From NCBI GenBank assembly GCA_900472295.1, contig UCIA01000002.1:960292-1024291 (forward strand): DNA of 64,000 bases, in the 5' to 3' direction. The notes under the pieces are model-generated. The model was not told the DNA's origin and ran no database searches. It saw only the letters and a list, made by a program, of their open reading frames with translations. The first letter of the stretch is position 1. The number at the start of each line of letters is the position of its first letter. This document shows, one piece after another, positions 1 to 8,517 of this stretch. The position numbers and the translations under genes were made by a program. This stretch comes from Hyphomicrobiales bacterium. GTDB lineage: Bacteria; Pseudomonadota; Alphaproteobacteria; Rhizobiales; Rhizobiaceae.

Positions 1-43
1 CCCGCCGCTTCGCGGCGACCCTCCCCATCCAGGGGAGGGTAAA
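1..43. repeat. Palindromic repeat at left edge, read in frame by uvrD
   Basis: This is the distal part of a short palindromic element: a GC-rich arm, then a stem made of ACCCTCCCC and GGGGAGGGT at about 19-40, then TAAAG. The same arrangement (small GC stem, CCTCCCC/GGGGAGG stem, TAAAG) recurs at 63106-63155, which marks it as a dispersed repeat. Its start lies outside the window. The uvrD reading frame stays open through it. Confidence 0.75.
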
Positions 44-1747
44 GTGCGCTCCACCGTAAATATTTGCTGCGTCGGCGACGACGATCAATCCATCTATGGC
101 TGGCGTGGCGCCGAGGTCGACAACATCCTGCGCTTCGACAAGGATTTTCCGGGCGCCACCATCATCCGGCTGGAGCGCAACTACCGCTCGACCGCGCACA
201 TCCTCGGCACCGCCTCGCACCTCATCGCTCACAATGAGGGCCGCTTCGGCAAGACGCTGTTCACCGAGAAGGTCGCCGAGGACGACGAGAAGGTGCATGT
301 CCACGCCGCCTGGGATTCCGAGGAGGAGGCGCGCGCCGTCGGCGAGACCATCGAGACTTACCAGCGCGCCAAGCACAAGCTCAACGACATGGCGATCCTG
401 GTCCGCGCCTCCTTCCAGATGCGCGAATTCGAAGACCGTTTCGTCACGCTCGGCCTCAACTACCGCGTCATCGGCGGCCCGCGCTTCTATGAGCGCATGG
501 AAATCCGCGATGCGCTGGCCTTCTTCCGCGTCGTCGCCCAAGGCGCCGACGATCTCGCCTTCGAGCGCATCGTCAATGTGCCCAAGCGCGGGCTGGGTGA
601 AGCCACCATCCGCCAGATCCACGACACCGCGCGTGCGCTGCGCATCCCGATGCTGGAAGCCGCGTCCAAGCTCGCCGAAAGCGATGAGTTGAAGCCGAAG
701 CCCCGCGCGGCCTTGCGCGAAGTCGCTGCCAATTTCGAGCGCTGGCAAAAGGCGCTGGAAACCACGCCGCACACCGAACTCGCCGAGACCATTCTGGAGG
801 AGAGCGGCTACACCGACATGTGGAAGAACGACCGCTCGGTCGAAGCGCCCGGACGGCTGGAAAACCTGAAGGAACTGATCCGCTCGATGGAGGAATACGA
901 ATCCCTGCGCTCTTTCCTCGAGCATGTCGCGCTGGTCATGGACGCCGAACAGAACGCCGAGCTCGACGCCGTCAACATCATGACGCTCCATTCGGCAAAA
1001 GGCCTCGAATTCGAGACCGTGTTTCTGCCGGGCTGGGAGGAAGGCCTGTTCCCGCATCAGCGCGCGTTGGATGAAGGCGGCCGCTCCGGCCTGGAGGAAG
1101 AGCGCCGTCTCGCCTATGTCGGCCTGACCCGCGCCAAGAAGAACCTGCATCTGTGGTTCGTCTCCAACCGCCGCATCCACGGCCTGTGGCAGTCGACCAT
1201 CCCGTCGCGCTTTCTCGACGAACTGCCGGAAGCCCATGTCGAGGTCGCCGAAAGCGGCAACAGCTATGGCGGCTACGGCAATTCCTATGGCGGCGGCTCG
1301 TTCGCGTCGGGTCGTGGCGGCCAGGGCGCAGGACGGCAGAACCCCTACGGCGCCTCGCGCTTCGACAATGTCGGCGCCGAGAAATCCGGCGCCTTCTCCA
1401 ACACCTATGCCACGCCCGGCTGGCAGCGCGCGCAGGCCAACCGCACCGAGGCGACCGACCGCAACTGGGGCTCACGTTCCGGCCACCAGGTCGAGCGTAT
1501 CGGCTATGGCGAGACCGACAGTGGCTACGGCGCCGGCCGAACCTCGGTCAAAGGCCGCACCATCGACGGCGAGCTGGTCGCCAAATCCGTCGCCGACACG
1601 CCTTCGGCTTTTAGTGTCGGCGACCGCGTCTTCCACCAGAAATTCGGAAACGGCAACATCTCCAACATCGAAGGCAACAAGCTGACCATCGACTTCGACA
1701 AAGCCGGCCAGAAACGCGTGCTGGACGGGTTTGTCGCAGCGGTGTGA
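2..1747 (+). CDS. uvrD: UvrD/PcrA-type ATP-dependent DNA helicase, 5' end outside window
   Basis: Superfamily 1A 3'-5' DNA helicase used in excision and mismatch repair. The visible part begins just before motif III (GDDDQSIYGWRGAEV). It then shows motif IV (LERNYRST), motif V (IMTLHSAKGLEFE) and motif VI (EERRLAYVGLTRAKK). A Gly/Tyr/Ser-rich linker follows (around bases 1255-1560), and a C-terminal Tudor-like segment (VGDRVFHQKFGNG) is typical of UvrD/PcrA. Helicase domain 1A, with Walker A, is missing because the gene runs off the left edge. The frame is open to base 2, so the GTG at 44 is probably not the true start. The first 14 codons are translated palindromic repeat, which would sit in the loop before motif III. 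It could instead be a gene disrupted upstream; that cannot be judged here. Confidence 0.9.
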   Translation, partial: PPLRGDPPHPGEGKVRSTVNICCVGDDDQSIYGWRGAEVDNILRFDKDFPGATIIRLERNYRSTAHILGTASHLIAHNEGRFGKTLFTEKVAEDDEKVHVHAAWDSEEEARAVGETIETYQRAKHKLNDMAILVRASFQMREFEDRFVTLGLNYRVIGGPRFYERMEIRDALAFFRVVAQGADDLAFERIVNVPKRGLGEATIRQIHDTARALRIPMLEAASKLAESDELKPKPRAALREVAANFERWQKALETTPHTELAETILEESGYTDMWKNDRSVEAPGRLENLKELIRSMEEYESLRSFLEHVALVMDAEQNAELDAVNIMTLHSAKGLEFETVFLPGWEEGLFPHQRALDEGGRSGLEEERRLAYVGLTRAKKNLHLWFVSNRRIHGLWQSTIPSRFLDELPEAHVEVAESGNSYGGYGNSYGGGSFASGRGGQGAGRQNPYGASRFDNVGAEKSGAFSNTYATPGWQRAQANRTEATDRNWGSRSGHQVERIGYGETDSGYGAGRTSVKGRTIDGELVAKSVADTPSAFSVGDRVFHQKFGNGNISNIEGNKLTIDFDKAGQKRVLDGFVAAV

Positions 1748-1774
1748 GTAAATCCAGCCTGATCAAGGTACTCG

Positions 1775-2350
1775 ATGACTAGCCCTATTGGCGTTGCCGG
1801 CATGGATCTTGATGACGAACGGTGGGCGCAGTTCTCGGGCGGATATCGTGTTCCCTATGATCCGCGAAAAGCGCTTCGCTCTCTCGAATTGGATGAGGAT
1901 GTCGAGGCCGCGTGGCAGGAGTTGGCCACCGAACTCTATCACCAAGGAGACGTCGGAGAAGCGTCCTACGCCGCCGTCCCTCATTTGGTCCGGATTCATG
2001 AGCAACGAGGCGTTGCTGACTGGAATACCTATGCACTGCTCGCGATGATCGAGGAAGCGCGGCAGATCGGGGAAAACCCTGTCCTGCCGGCCGATCTTCG
2101 AGAGTCTTATGATCAGGCTTGGCGACGCCTTGTTCAGGTCGGTCTCAAGGAACTTGACGCAGCCGAAGAGCCATTGCTCGTCTCTTGCATCATCGCCGTG
2201 ATCGCGATGGGCAAAAGTCAGTTCAATCTTGGCCGATTTGCCGTCTTGTTCGATGAAGACGAGCGCAAGCGACTCTTCGACGAAGCCATATGGTCCTGTC
2301 TCACCGGTACCTTGCCTGGTTCCATTTATGCCCCAGCAACGACAGGATGA
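1775..2350 (+). CDS. Hypothetical protein, possibly truncated at C-terminus
   Basis: A 191-residue soluble protein of unknown function that I do not recognise as a named family. It is acidic and mostly helical in appearance, with a patch DLDDERWAQFSGGYRVPYDP near the N-terminus and HQGDVGEASYAAVPHLVRIH around residues 56-75. There is no signal peptide or membrane segment. AAGG at about 1765 serves the ATG at 1775. Its last 50 bases overlap, in antisense, the 3' end of the ABC permease gene, and the final residues (SIYAPATTG) are encoded by the complement of the permease C-terminus. This suggests the original 3' end was replaced when the two genes came together. Confidence 0.6.
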   Translation: MTSPIGVAGMDLDDERWAQFSGGYRVPYDPRKALRSLELDEDVEAAWQELATELYHQGDVGEASYAAVPHLVRIHEQRGVADWNTYALLAMIEEARQIGENPVLPADLRESYDQAWRRLVQVGLKELDAAEEPLLVSCIIAVIAMGKSQFNLGRFAVLFDEDERKRLFDEAIWSCLTGTLPGSIYAPATTG

Positions 2351-3341
2351 TGATCAGGCCGTTGAAGAACTGGACATAGAAGCCGCTCAGGCCCGCCGCC
2401 ACCACGCCGGTCTGGATGAACGACACCGTGACCGCGCCGATGGCGCCGCCGACCACCGTGCCGATGCCGCCCCAGGTCGGGGTGCCGCCGACGAAGACCG
2501 AGGCGAGCACCGGCAGGAGATAGCCGTCGCCGGCGGTCGGCCACCAGGTGAAGTTGATCATCACCGAAAACGTGCCGGCGATAGCCGCCCCGATGCCGGT
2601 GAAGATGAACACTTTCACCCGCACGCGCTTGACGTCGATGCCCATCTGCTGGGCGCTGTCGGGATTGTCGCCAACCACCCGCACCTGGGCGCCGAAGCGG
2701 TGGCGGTTGTAGAGCATCGCTGAAAGCACGACGAAGGCGAGTGCCCAGAATATCTGCACCGGTATGCCCCACACCTGACTGGAGAAGATGGTGTAGGCCC
2801 AGCTGTCGCTGAGACCGGTCAGCGCCGTCGACCTGCCCTCGTTGATTATCTGGATCAGGCCGCGCAGCAGGAAGTTCATGCCGAGCGTGGCGATCAGCGA
2901 CGACAGCCCGCCATAGACGACCAGCGACCCGACGAGGAAGCCGAGCAGCGTGCCGGTGGCGAGTGCCGCGGCAATGCCGAGGAACGGATCGTAGCCGGCC
3001 TGCACCACCAGCGCGAACACCCAGGAGGCAAAGCCCATGGTTGCCGGAAACGACAGGTCGATCTCGCCGCAGGTCACGACGAAGACCAGCGGCACCACCA
3101 CGAACAACGCAACAGGCAGCGTGGTCAGCACGGATCTGTAGAGATACCAGGTGGTGAACACCGTCGGGTTGGCGATCAGGAACGCTCCCATCATGATGAT
3201 GAACACGGCGAGCGTCCCAAGCGCTGCGCGGTTGTCGATGACGAAGCCGCGCAGCCAATGGTCGGACGGGTGCTTCCACTCAGGTCTGGCCGCCTCACTG
3301 CTGAGCGGGCTCTGCAGGTCGGGTTCCATGGTCTTGCTCAT
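2301..3341 (-). CDS. Sugar ABC transporter permease (RbsC/XylH family)
   Basis: Inner-membrane permease of a carbohydrate-uptake-2 ABC transporter, 346 residues, in the BPD_transp_2 family. A hydrophilic N-terminal tail of about 35 residues precedes a run of hydrophobic segments, beginning with one around residues 38-58. Typical motifs include VFVVTCGEIDLSFPATMG, the family's GxxDLSxG-like loop, followed by GTLLGFLVGSLVVYGGL. It lies last in a minus-strand operon and overlaps the ATPase gene by 4 nt, so it should partner that ATPase and the upstream binding protein. The substrate is unknown; the layout resembles rhizobial fructose-type (frc) systems. Confidence 0.9.
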   Translation of the reverse strand: MSKTMEPDLQSPLSSEAARPEWKHPSDHWLRGFVIDNRAALGTLAVFIIMMGAFLIANPTVFTTWYLYRSVLTTLPVALFVVVPLVFVVTCGEIDLSFPATMGFASWVFALVVQAGYDPFLGIAAALATGTLLGFLVGSLVVYGGLSSLIATLGMNFLLRGLIQIINEGRSTALTGLSDSWAYTIFSSQVWGIPVQIFWALAFVVLSAMLYNRHRFGAQVRVVGDNPDSAQQMGIDVKRVRVKVFIFTGIGAAIAGTFSVMINFTWWPTAGDGYLLPVLASVFVGGTPTWGGIGTVVGGAIGAVTVSFIQTGVVAAGLSGFYVQFFNGLIIILSLLGHKWNQARYR

Positions 3342-4129
3342 CGCGCTGCCCTCTCGTCGGCTTCGTGCAGACCCGGCAATCCACCGGGGTGCGCGACGTC
3401 TTCCATGAAGTTGATCAGCTCTTCGGCCGACTTGACCTCAGTGCGGTCGGCGGTCAGCGCCACCTTGCCGCGGTCGATCACCACGAAGCGGTCGGCAATG
3501 TCGAAGACGTGGTGGATGTTGTGGCCGATGAACAGGATCGAGCGGCCGCTCGCCCGCACCTGGCGCACGAAGTGGAAGACCTTGGCGGTCTCGGTCAGCG
3601 ACAGCGCCGTCGTCGGCTCGTCGAGGATGATCAGCTCCGCCTGCTTGTAGATGGCGCGTGCGATCGCCACGCCCTGGCGCTCGCCGCCCGACAGCTGGCC
3701 AACGATCGAATGCGGCGTGAACACCTTTGAGGTGAAGCCGATCTCGCGCATCAGCCGGCTCGCCTCCTCGATCTCCTTGTTCACCTTCAGAAAGCCCATG
3801 AAGCCGGTGAGTTCGCGGCCCATGAAGATGTTGCGCACGATGGTCTGCTGCACGGCCAGCGCCCGGTCCTGGAACACCGTCTCGATGCCGGCGTCGCGCG
3901 AGCGCGCCGCACTCCATCCGGTCACCGGCTTGCCGCGCACCAGGATCTCGCCGCTGGTCGGCTTGACGACGCCCGACAGGATCTTGATCAGAGTCGACTT
4001 GCCGGCGCCATTGTCGCCGATCAGGCCGACCACCTCGCCGCGATCGACGCAGAGATTGACCCCGCCCAGCGCATAGACATGACCGTAGGATTTGCTGATG
4101 TCGCGCAGTTCGATGATGCGTTCGGCCAT
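3338..4129 (-). CDS. Sugar ABC transporter ATP-binding protein (single-domain)
   Basis: Cytoplasmic ATPase of the carbohydrate ABC importer, 263 residues. Visible motifs: Walker A GDNGAGKST (38-46), Q-loop FQD (86-88), signature LSGGERQG (146-153), Walker B LIILDEP (166-172) and H-loop GHN (202-204). Many sugar CUT2 importers have two fused ATPase domains of about 500 residues. This one has one domain, as in FrcA-type proteins, so it presumably works as a homodimer. It overlaps the permease gene by 4 nt and follows the binding-protein gene after an 87-bp spacer that contains a hairpin. Confidence 0.92.
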   Translation of the reverse strand: MAERIIELRDISKSYGHVYALGGVNLCVDRGEVVGLIGDNGAGKSTLIKILSGVVKPTSGEILVRGKPVTGWSAARSRDAGIETVFQDRALAVQQTIVRNIFMGRELTGFMGFLKVNKEIEEASRLMREIGFTSKVFTPHSIVGQLSGGERQGVAIARAIYKQAELIILDEPTTALSLTETAKVFHFVRQVRASGRSILFIGHNIHHVFDIADRFVVIDRGKVALTADRTEVKSAEELINFMEDVAHPGGLPGLHEADERAAR

Positions 4130-4166
4130 GGCGATCCTCGCTCCTGTGGTATCATCCCGGCCTGTT

Positions 4167-4184
4167 GCCGGCGGCCCCGCCGGC
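4167..4184. other. GC-rich hairpin between binding-protein and ATPase genes
   Basis: A perfect inverted repeat, GCCGGCGG / CCGCCGGC, separated by 2 nt, lies in the 87-bp gap between the solute-binding-protein gene and the ATPase gene on the minus strand. There is no T-run, so it is more likely an mRNA-stabilising or attenuating structure than a terminator. Such structures commonly let the binding protein be made in excess over the membrane components. Confidence 0.5.
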
Positions 4185-4216
4185 TGGGCACGAGGCCCAA
4201 CCGGCGGCTTGGGAGG

Positions 4217-5230
4217 TCAGCGCAGCGCCTGCTTGGCCAGCTCGGCGACGATCTCGTAATTCTCCGGCGTGACGAAGCCGGCTCCGGTGTCGACATTCAT
4301 CGGCGCCAGGCCCAGCACCACCTGCTGGCACAGGCTGAGGATCGGCAGATAGCCTTGCAGGAACGGCTGCTGGTCGGCCGTCAGCTGCACCCAGCCGCCC
4401 TTGAACGCCTCGACGATCTGCGGGCTGGTATCGAAGCCGAAATTGAAGATCTCGCCGGGCTTCCTGCCCGCCGCCTGCATGTAGGTGGCGACATTGCCGA
4501 GCATCTGTCCCCCGGGATAGCCGACCGCCTTGACATCGGGATTGTTGAGCAAAGCCGCGGTGATCACCGGGATCGCCAAATTGGGATCGGACGCCCATTC
4601 GCCGCTCGGCGGCGACGACAGCTGGATCACCTCGACGCCGGCCTCCTTCAGGGCGGCCACCGTGCCGCGCTCGCGCGCGCCGCGGGCCTCGTTCTCGAAC
4701 GGGCCGATCATGATCGCCTTGTCGCCGGCCTTGAGCTTGCCGAGCTTGAACGCTTCGGCGCCGAGCGCGCGGCCCTGCTGCTCCTGCTGGGCGCCGACGT
4801 AGCCGCCGCCGAACGCCGCCGTCACCTTCGGCAGCGGAACGTTCTGGTACATCATCTTGATGCCGTCCTTGTGCGCCTGTTCGGCCAGCGGCATGATCGC
4901 GGCGTCGCCGGGATGGCCCATCATGGCGATGCCGTTGGGCTTCACCGCGACCGCCTCGCGCAATTGCTGCACCATCTTCTCAACGTCCCACTGCGAGAAG
5001 ATGTAGTCGACCTTCGGCCCGAGATCGGCCGCCGCTTGCTTGGCGCCATTATAGACGATGGTGCCGAAAGCGTCGCCCTCGGCGCCGCCGACGAAGAAAC
5101 GGATGTGGACATCCTTGCACCACTGGGCGTCGAGCGCCTGTGCCGGCAGAGTGGAGACGGCGGCGCACAGTGCCGTGGCCGCAGCCACAACGGTCGAGCG
5201 CAGAAATGTCGTTCTTGTTGCGATGCTCAT
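4217..5230 (-). CDS. Periplasmic sugar-binding protein of ABC transporter
   Basis: Solute-binding component of the ABC importer, 337 residues, in the ribose/galactose-binding (Peripla_BP_4) fold. A Sec signal peptide is visible: a basic N-terminus, a hydrophobic core around residues 12-27 and cleavage probably after AQA (30-32). The mature part shows the usual pattern: VHIRFFVGGAEGDAFG, then NGIAMMGHPGDAA and AIMIGPFENEARGARERG. It is the first transporter gene of the operon and lies about 100 bp downstream of the isomerase gene. The ligand cannot be deduced; the adjoining oxidoreductase and isomerase suggest a sugar or polyol. Confidence 0.9.
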   Translation of the reverse strand: MSIATRTTFLRSTVVAAATALCAAVSTLPAQALDAQWCKDVHIRFFVGGAEGDAFGTIVYNGAKQAAADLGPKVDYIFSQWDVEKMVQQLREAVAVKPNGIAMMGHPGDAAIMPLAEQAHKDGIKMMYQNVPLPKVTAAFGGGYVGAQQEQQGRALGAEAFKLGKLKAGDKAIMIGPFENEARGARERGTVAALKEAGVEVIQLSSPPSGEWASDPNLAIPVITAALLNNPDVKAVGYPGGQMLGNVATYMQAAGRKPGEIFNFGFDTSPQIVEAFKGGWVQLTADQQPFLQGYLPILSLCQQVVLGLAPMNVDTGAGFVTPENYEIVAELAKQALR

Positions 5231-5333
5231 GCACGTTCCTCCCTTTTGTCCTCGGTGAGCCGAGGGGTTTCGTCATTCGCTTGTCGGCAGTGCTTGGCAA
5301 TCTGTCAGGCCGGCTCCTCCCACCGGCCCTCAG

Positions 5334-6242
5334 TCACGCCGGGTTTGGCAAGTAGGTCGCTCCTCCCCGGCATTGCTTGAGGTATTCCAGCCCGCGTACC
5401 TGGCCTGTGATTTCGAGGTCGCCGCGATAGACCGGGTCGTGCCAGCCCTCGATGTCGATGGCGCCCTTGTAGCCGGCCAGCCGCAATTCGCTGATCACCC
5501 GCGTCCAGTCGCTGTCGCCAAAGCCGGGCGTGCGCATCTGCACGAAGGGCAGCTGGCCGAACACGCCGTGCTCGCGGATGACATCCCAGCGCACCGTCGC
5601 GTCCTTGCCGTGGACATGGAAGATGCGCGACGCCCATTTGCGGATCTGCGGCATCGGATCGATGAGATAGACCAGTTGGTGGCAAGGCTCCCATTCAAGG
5701 CCGAGGTTCTCGTCGGGCAGTTCGTTGAACATCAGCTCCCAGGCGTCCGGATTGTGGGCGATGTTCCAGTCGCCGGTTGCCCAGTTGCCGTCCATGGCGC
5801 AATTCTCGAAGGCGATGCGCACGCCCTTGTCGGCGGCGCGCTTGGCCAGCGGTCCCCACACTTCGCGGAAGCGCGGCAGGCTGTCAGTCAGCTTCTTGCC
5901 GCGCAGGCGTCCGGTGAAGCCGCTGACGATCGAAGCGCCGAACAGATGCGCGTTGTCGATGACCGTTTCCCACGCCGCAAGCACGCCGCGATCGACCTCG
6001 CCATCCTCCAGCGGATTGCCGAACACGCCGATCGAGGACACGGCGACATCGGCATCGCCGATCGCGTCGCGAATCTCACCGGCAAGCCGCGGCAAATCCT
6101 TGCCGCCCAGCGTTTGCCAGAAGAAGGGCTGGATGCTCTCGAAGCCGAGCGGCAGGATCTGTTTGATGTAGGCGGCGGGGTCTTCGAGATTGGCCCGCAC
6201 CATGGTGCCGATCCGGATGTCGAGAAGCGGGTTCGGCATCAT
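5334..6242 (-). CDS. Sugar phosphate isomerase/epimerase (AP endonuclease 2 TIM barrel)
   Basis: A 302-residue TIM-barrel protein of the xylose isomerase-like/AP_endonuc_2 family, expected to isomerise or epimerise a keto-sugar or inositol derivative using a divalent metal. Probable metal-site motifs are IAFENC, LEWEPCHQ, HVHGKDA and DIEGWHDP, which supply the Glu, His and Asp ligands of the family. The start is the first ATG of an ATGATG doublet. It overlaps the TGA of the upstream oxidoreductase by 4 nt, which fixes the frame and suggests translational coupling. A much longer open frame extends upstream into the oxidoreductase gene but is not supported. The exact substrate is unknown. Confidence 0.85.
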   Translation of the reverse strand: MMPNPLLDIRIGTMVRANLEDPAAYIKQILPLGFESIQPFFWQTLGGKDLPRLAGEIRDAIGDADVAVSSIGVFGNPLEDGEVDRGVLAAWETVIDNAHLFGASIVSGFTGRLRGKKLTDSLPRFREVWGPLAKRAADKGVRIAFENCAMDGNWATGDWNIAHNPDAWELMFNELPDENLGLEWEPCHQLVYLIDPMPQIRKWASRIFHVHGKDATVRWDVIREHGVFGQLPFVQMRTPGFGDSDWTRVISELRLAGYKGAIDIEGWHDPVYRGDLEITGQVRGLEYLKQCRGGATYLPNPA

Positions 6243-7270
6243 AGTGTTCCCTGTGTGATCGCCACGCGCCGCCCCGTCTCGGCGCTTTCGATAGCGCCAA
6301 AAACCATGGCCAGGCTTTTGATGTTGTCGCTGCCACGCGTTTCCGGCTCGGTGCCGGTCTCGATGGCGTGGATAAAGTCCTTGATAATACCGAGATGGCC
6401 GCCGACGCGGTCGGCCGGATCGAGCGGTGGCACGATGATCGGCTTGGTCAGGTCGAACATGCCGTCGCGGACCGACAACGCAACTTCCGCCTTCAGCCCC
6501 TCCTCGCCGTCCCAGACCAGGCTGCCGTGCTCGGCGACGATGCGCCAGCTGCTTTCCCAGCTGGTGCGGAAGCCGGCGGCGCACCAGGAGCCGGCATAGG
6601 TGAACACCTTGCCGCCGCCGAGATCGAAGACAGCACTTGCCGACGAGCCCTGCCGGTACCAGGAATTGGCGGGTTCCCATTCCTGGCAATAGACGCCGGC
6701 GGGATCGCCGCCGACCATATAGCGGGCGGCGTCGAATGTATGGATTGCCATGTCGAGCAACAGCACATGCGCCATCTCCTCGCGAAAGCCGCCGAAATGC
6801 GGCGCGACGAAGAAATCGGCATGGATGCTGGTCGGGCTGCCGATAGCGCCGGAAGAGAGAAAGCGCCTGATGCGCCGGACATTGGCGACATAGCGGCGGT
6901 TCTGCACCACTGCATGAACGCGCCCTGCCCGCTGAGCGGCTTCAACGATGGCGCGGGCATTTTCCGGAGTGTCGGCCAGCGGCTTTTCCGTCAGCAGATG
7001 GCAATTATGGGCGAAGGCGGCAAAAGCGACATCGCGCCGGGCGGCGGGAACCACGACATCGAACACCGCTTGCGGTTTGGTCTGGTCGAGCACCTGGTCG
7101 AGGCTGGTGCCGATGATGGCGGTGTCGAGCCCGTATTCCCGCGCCCTCGCCTGCGCCCGTTCGGCGTCGAGATCGACGAGGCCGACAATGGCCAGTCCGT
7201 CGATCTGCCGCGCGGCATCGAGCCAGGCCTTGCTCATCGCACCACAGCCGACGAGGACGGCATTCATCAT
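6239..7270 (-). CDS. Gfo/Idh/MocA-family NAD(P)-dependent oxidoreductase
   Basis: A 343-residue dehydrogenase of the GFO/IDH/MOCA family, which oxidise sugars, inositols or their derivatives. An N-terminal Rossmann fold is marked by VGCGAMSKAW (8-17), and the catalytic EKP motif is at 95-97 within LLTEKPLADT. The C-terminal alpha/beta substrate domain includes HVLLLDMAIHTFDAARYM. It is first in the minus-strand catabolic operon, is coupled to the isomerase by a 4-nt overlap, and is divergent from the LacI regulator. The two LacI-like operators sit 60-100 bp upstream of its start, where they would control the whole operon. Confidence 0.9.
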   Translation of the reverse strand: MMNAVLVGCGAMSKAWLDAARQIDGLAIVGLVDLDAERAQARAREYGLDTAIIGTSLDQVLDQTKPQAVFDVVVPAARRDVAFAAFAHNCHLLTEKPLADTPENARAIVEAAQRAGRVHAVVQNRRYVANVRRIRRFLSSGAIGSPTSIHADFFVAPHFGGFREEMAHVLLLDMAIHTFDAARYMVGGDPAGVYCQEWEPANSWYRQGSSASAVFDLGGGKVFTYAGSWCAAGFRTSWESSWRIVAEHGSLVWDGEEGLKAEVALSVRDGMFDLTKPIIVPPLDPADRVGGHLGIIKDFIHAIETGTEPETRGSDNIKSLAMVFGAIESAETGRRVAITQGTL

Positions 7271-7328
7271 CCGGCATTCCTCCCGTCCGGTCCCTCCAGA
7301 CCGAATGTCACGGCATCCACGGCATCAC

Positions 7329-7356
7329 CGTAAACGTTTTCCCGTAAACGTTTACG
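7329..7356. promoter_or_regulatory. Tandem LacI-family operators between catabolic operon and regulator
   Basis: A perfect 14-bp palindrome CGTAAACGTTTACG (7343-7356) with the central CG step typical of LacI/GalR operators is preceded, 14 bp upstream, by a near copy CGTAAACGTTTT (7329-7340). Both lie between the divergent oxidoreductase and LacI-type regulator genes. They are probably where the regulator represses the sugar operon and itself. Confidence 0.85.
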
Positions 7357-7464
7357 AGAACACACCCGATGGCGTAGAATGTCAATCGGCTGCGCGCGAA
7401 AATCATCCCGAAGCCTTGGCCTGAGCGGCAGCCGGTGCTAGCCAAGGCAGGGGGAGAGAAGTCC

Positions 7465-8490
7465 TTGGCGTCCAGCATCCACGACCTTGCGCGTCATCTG
7501 AACATTTCGATCGGCACCGTCTCGCGGGCGCTGAACGGTCGCGCCGACGTCAACGCCGACACCCGCCAGCGCGTGCTCGCCGCCGCCAAGCAACTGAACT
7601 ATTCGCCAAACCAGTCCGGCCGCAGTCTGCGGCAAGGCGCAACCCGTTCTATCGCCTTCATGCTGCAACCGCATCCCGGCGATCAGCAATATGGCGAACC
7701 CTTCTTCATCCCTTTTCTGACCGGTCTGCAGGCGCGGCTCGCCGAGTATGACCTGGATCTGATGGTCGTCATGGGTGAGCCCGGTCAATATCAGCAGGAG
7801 AGGCTGCGCCGCGTGGTTGAGACGCGCCGGGCCGACGCGGTCGTGTTGGCCAACACACGGCGGAAAGACGATCGGATCGACTATCTCAGCAAGGCCGGCT
7901 TTCCCTTCGCTACGCTTGGCCGAAGTCAATCCGGCGACGACACCTATCCCTCGCTCGATATCGATTTCGAGAGGGCGGGAGATGAAGCCGTCGACCGGCT
8001 GGTCGCGCGCGGCCACCGCCGCATTGCCGCCATCCGCCCTTCGCATGATCTCAACTTCGGCTACCTGTTCCTCGACGGCTACCGCAAGGCGCTGAAGCGG
8101 CACGGCATCGAAGTCGATCCCGGCCTGATCGCCGACGGCTTCATCAACGAGGCCGGAGGCTACCAGGTGACGCCTCGCGTGATGCTCTCCAAGGATCGGC
8201 CCACAGCCATCATCTTCAACAATGACGCAATGGCGCTCGGCGGCTGCAAGGCACTGGCCGAGATGGGCATCAGGCCCGGCCACGACATCGCGGTGATCGT
8301 CATCGTCGACACGCCGCTTTGCCGCTACTTTTCACCGGCGCTGACCGCCTTCCGTCCATCGCTGGAGCCCATGGGCCGGCGGCTGGCCGAAATGCTGCTG
8401 GCCTCGCTCCCCGCCTTCGCCGGCCCCGAAGGCACACGCATCATCCGCGAAGTCTGGCCGCTGGAGCTGATTGCAAGGGATAGCGATTGA
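7465..8490 (+). CDS. LacI-family transcriptional regulator
   Basis: DNA-binding repressor, 341 residues from the preferred start. The N-terminal helix-turn-helix is clear (SIHDLARHLNISIGTVSRAL), followed by the hinge region (LNYSPNQSGRSLRQG) and a periplasmic-binding-like effector domain. The preferred start is TTG at 7465, with a strong GGGGGAG site at 7450-7456. A GTG at 7435 would add 10 residues before the usual LacI N-terminus. The gene is divergent from the sugar operon, and the palindromic operators between them imply it senses the imported substrate. One oddity is VIVIVDTPLCRYF where the family usually has a (V)SVIGFDD-type segment. Confidence 0.9.
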   Translation: MASSIHDLARHLNISIGTVSRALNGRADVNADTRQRVLAAAKQLNYSPNQSGRSLRQGATRSIAFMLQPHPGDQQYGEPFFIPFLTGLQARLAEYDLDLMVVMGEPGQYQQERLRRVVETRRADAVVLANTRRKDDRIDYLSKAGFPFATLGRSQSGDDTYPSLDIDFERAGDEAVDRLVARGHRRIAAIRPSHDLNFGYLFLDGYRKALKRHGIEVDPGLIADGFINEAGGYQVTPRVMLSKDRPTAIIFNNDAMALGGCKALAEMGIRPGHDIAVIVIVDTPLCRYFSPALTAFRPSLEPMGRRLAEMLLASLPAFAGPEGTRIIREVWPLELIARDSD

Positions 8491-8517
8491 TCACTGCCTG
8501 AAGTGGCCGGGTCGGCC

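Noticed and set aside
44..1747. uvrD as a short gene starting at GTG 44
   Set aside because: The frame is open to the window edge, there is no ribosome-binding site, and a start there would drop the Walker A half of the helicase.
4079..5380. A 433-codon plus-strand frame opposite the sugar-binding protein gene
   Set aside because: Composition is rich in Arg, Leu and His as expected for an antisense shadow, and the real gene has a signal peptide and family motifs.
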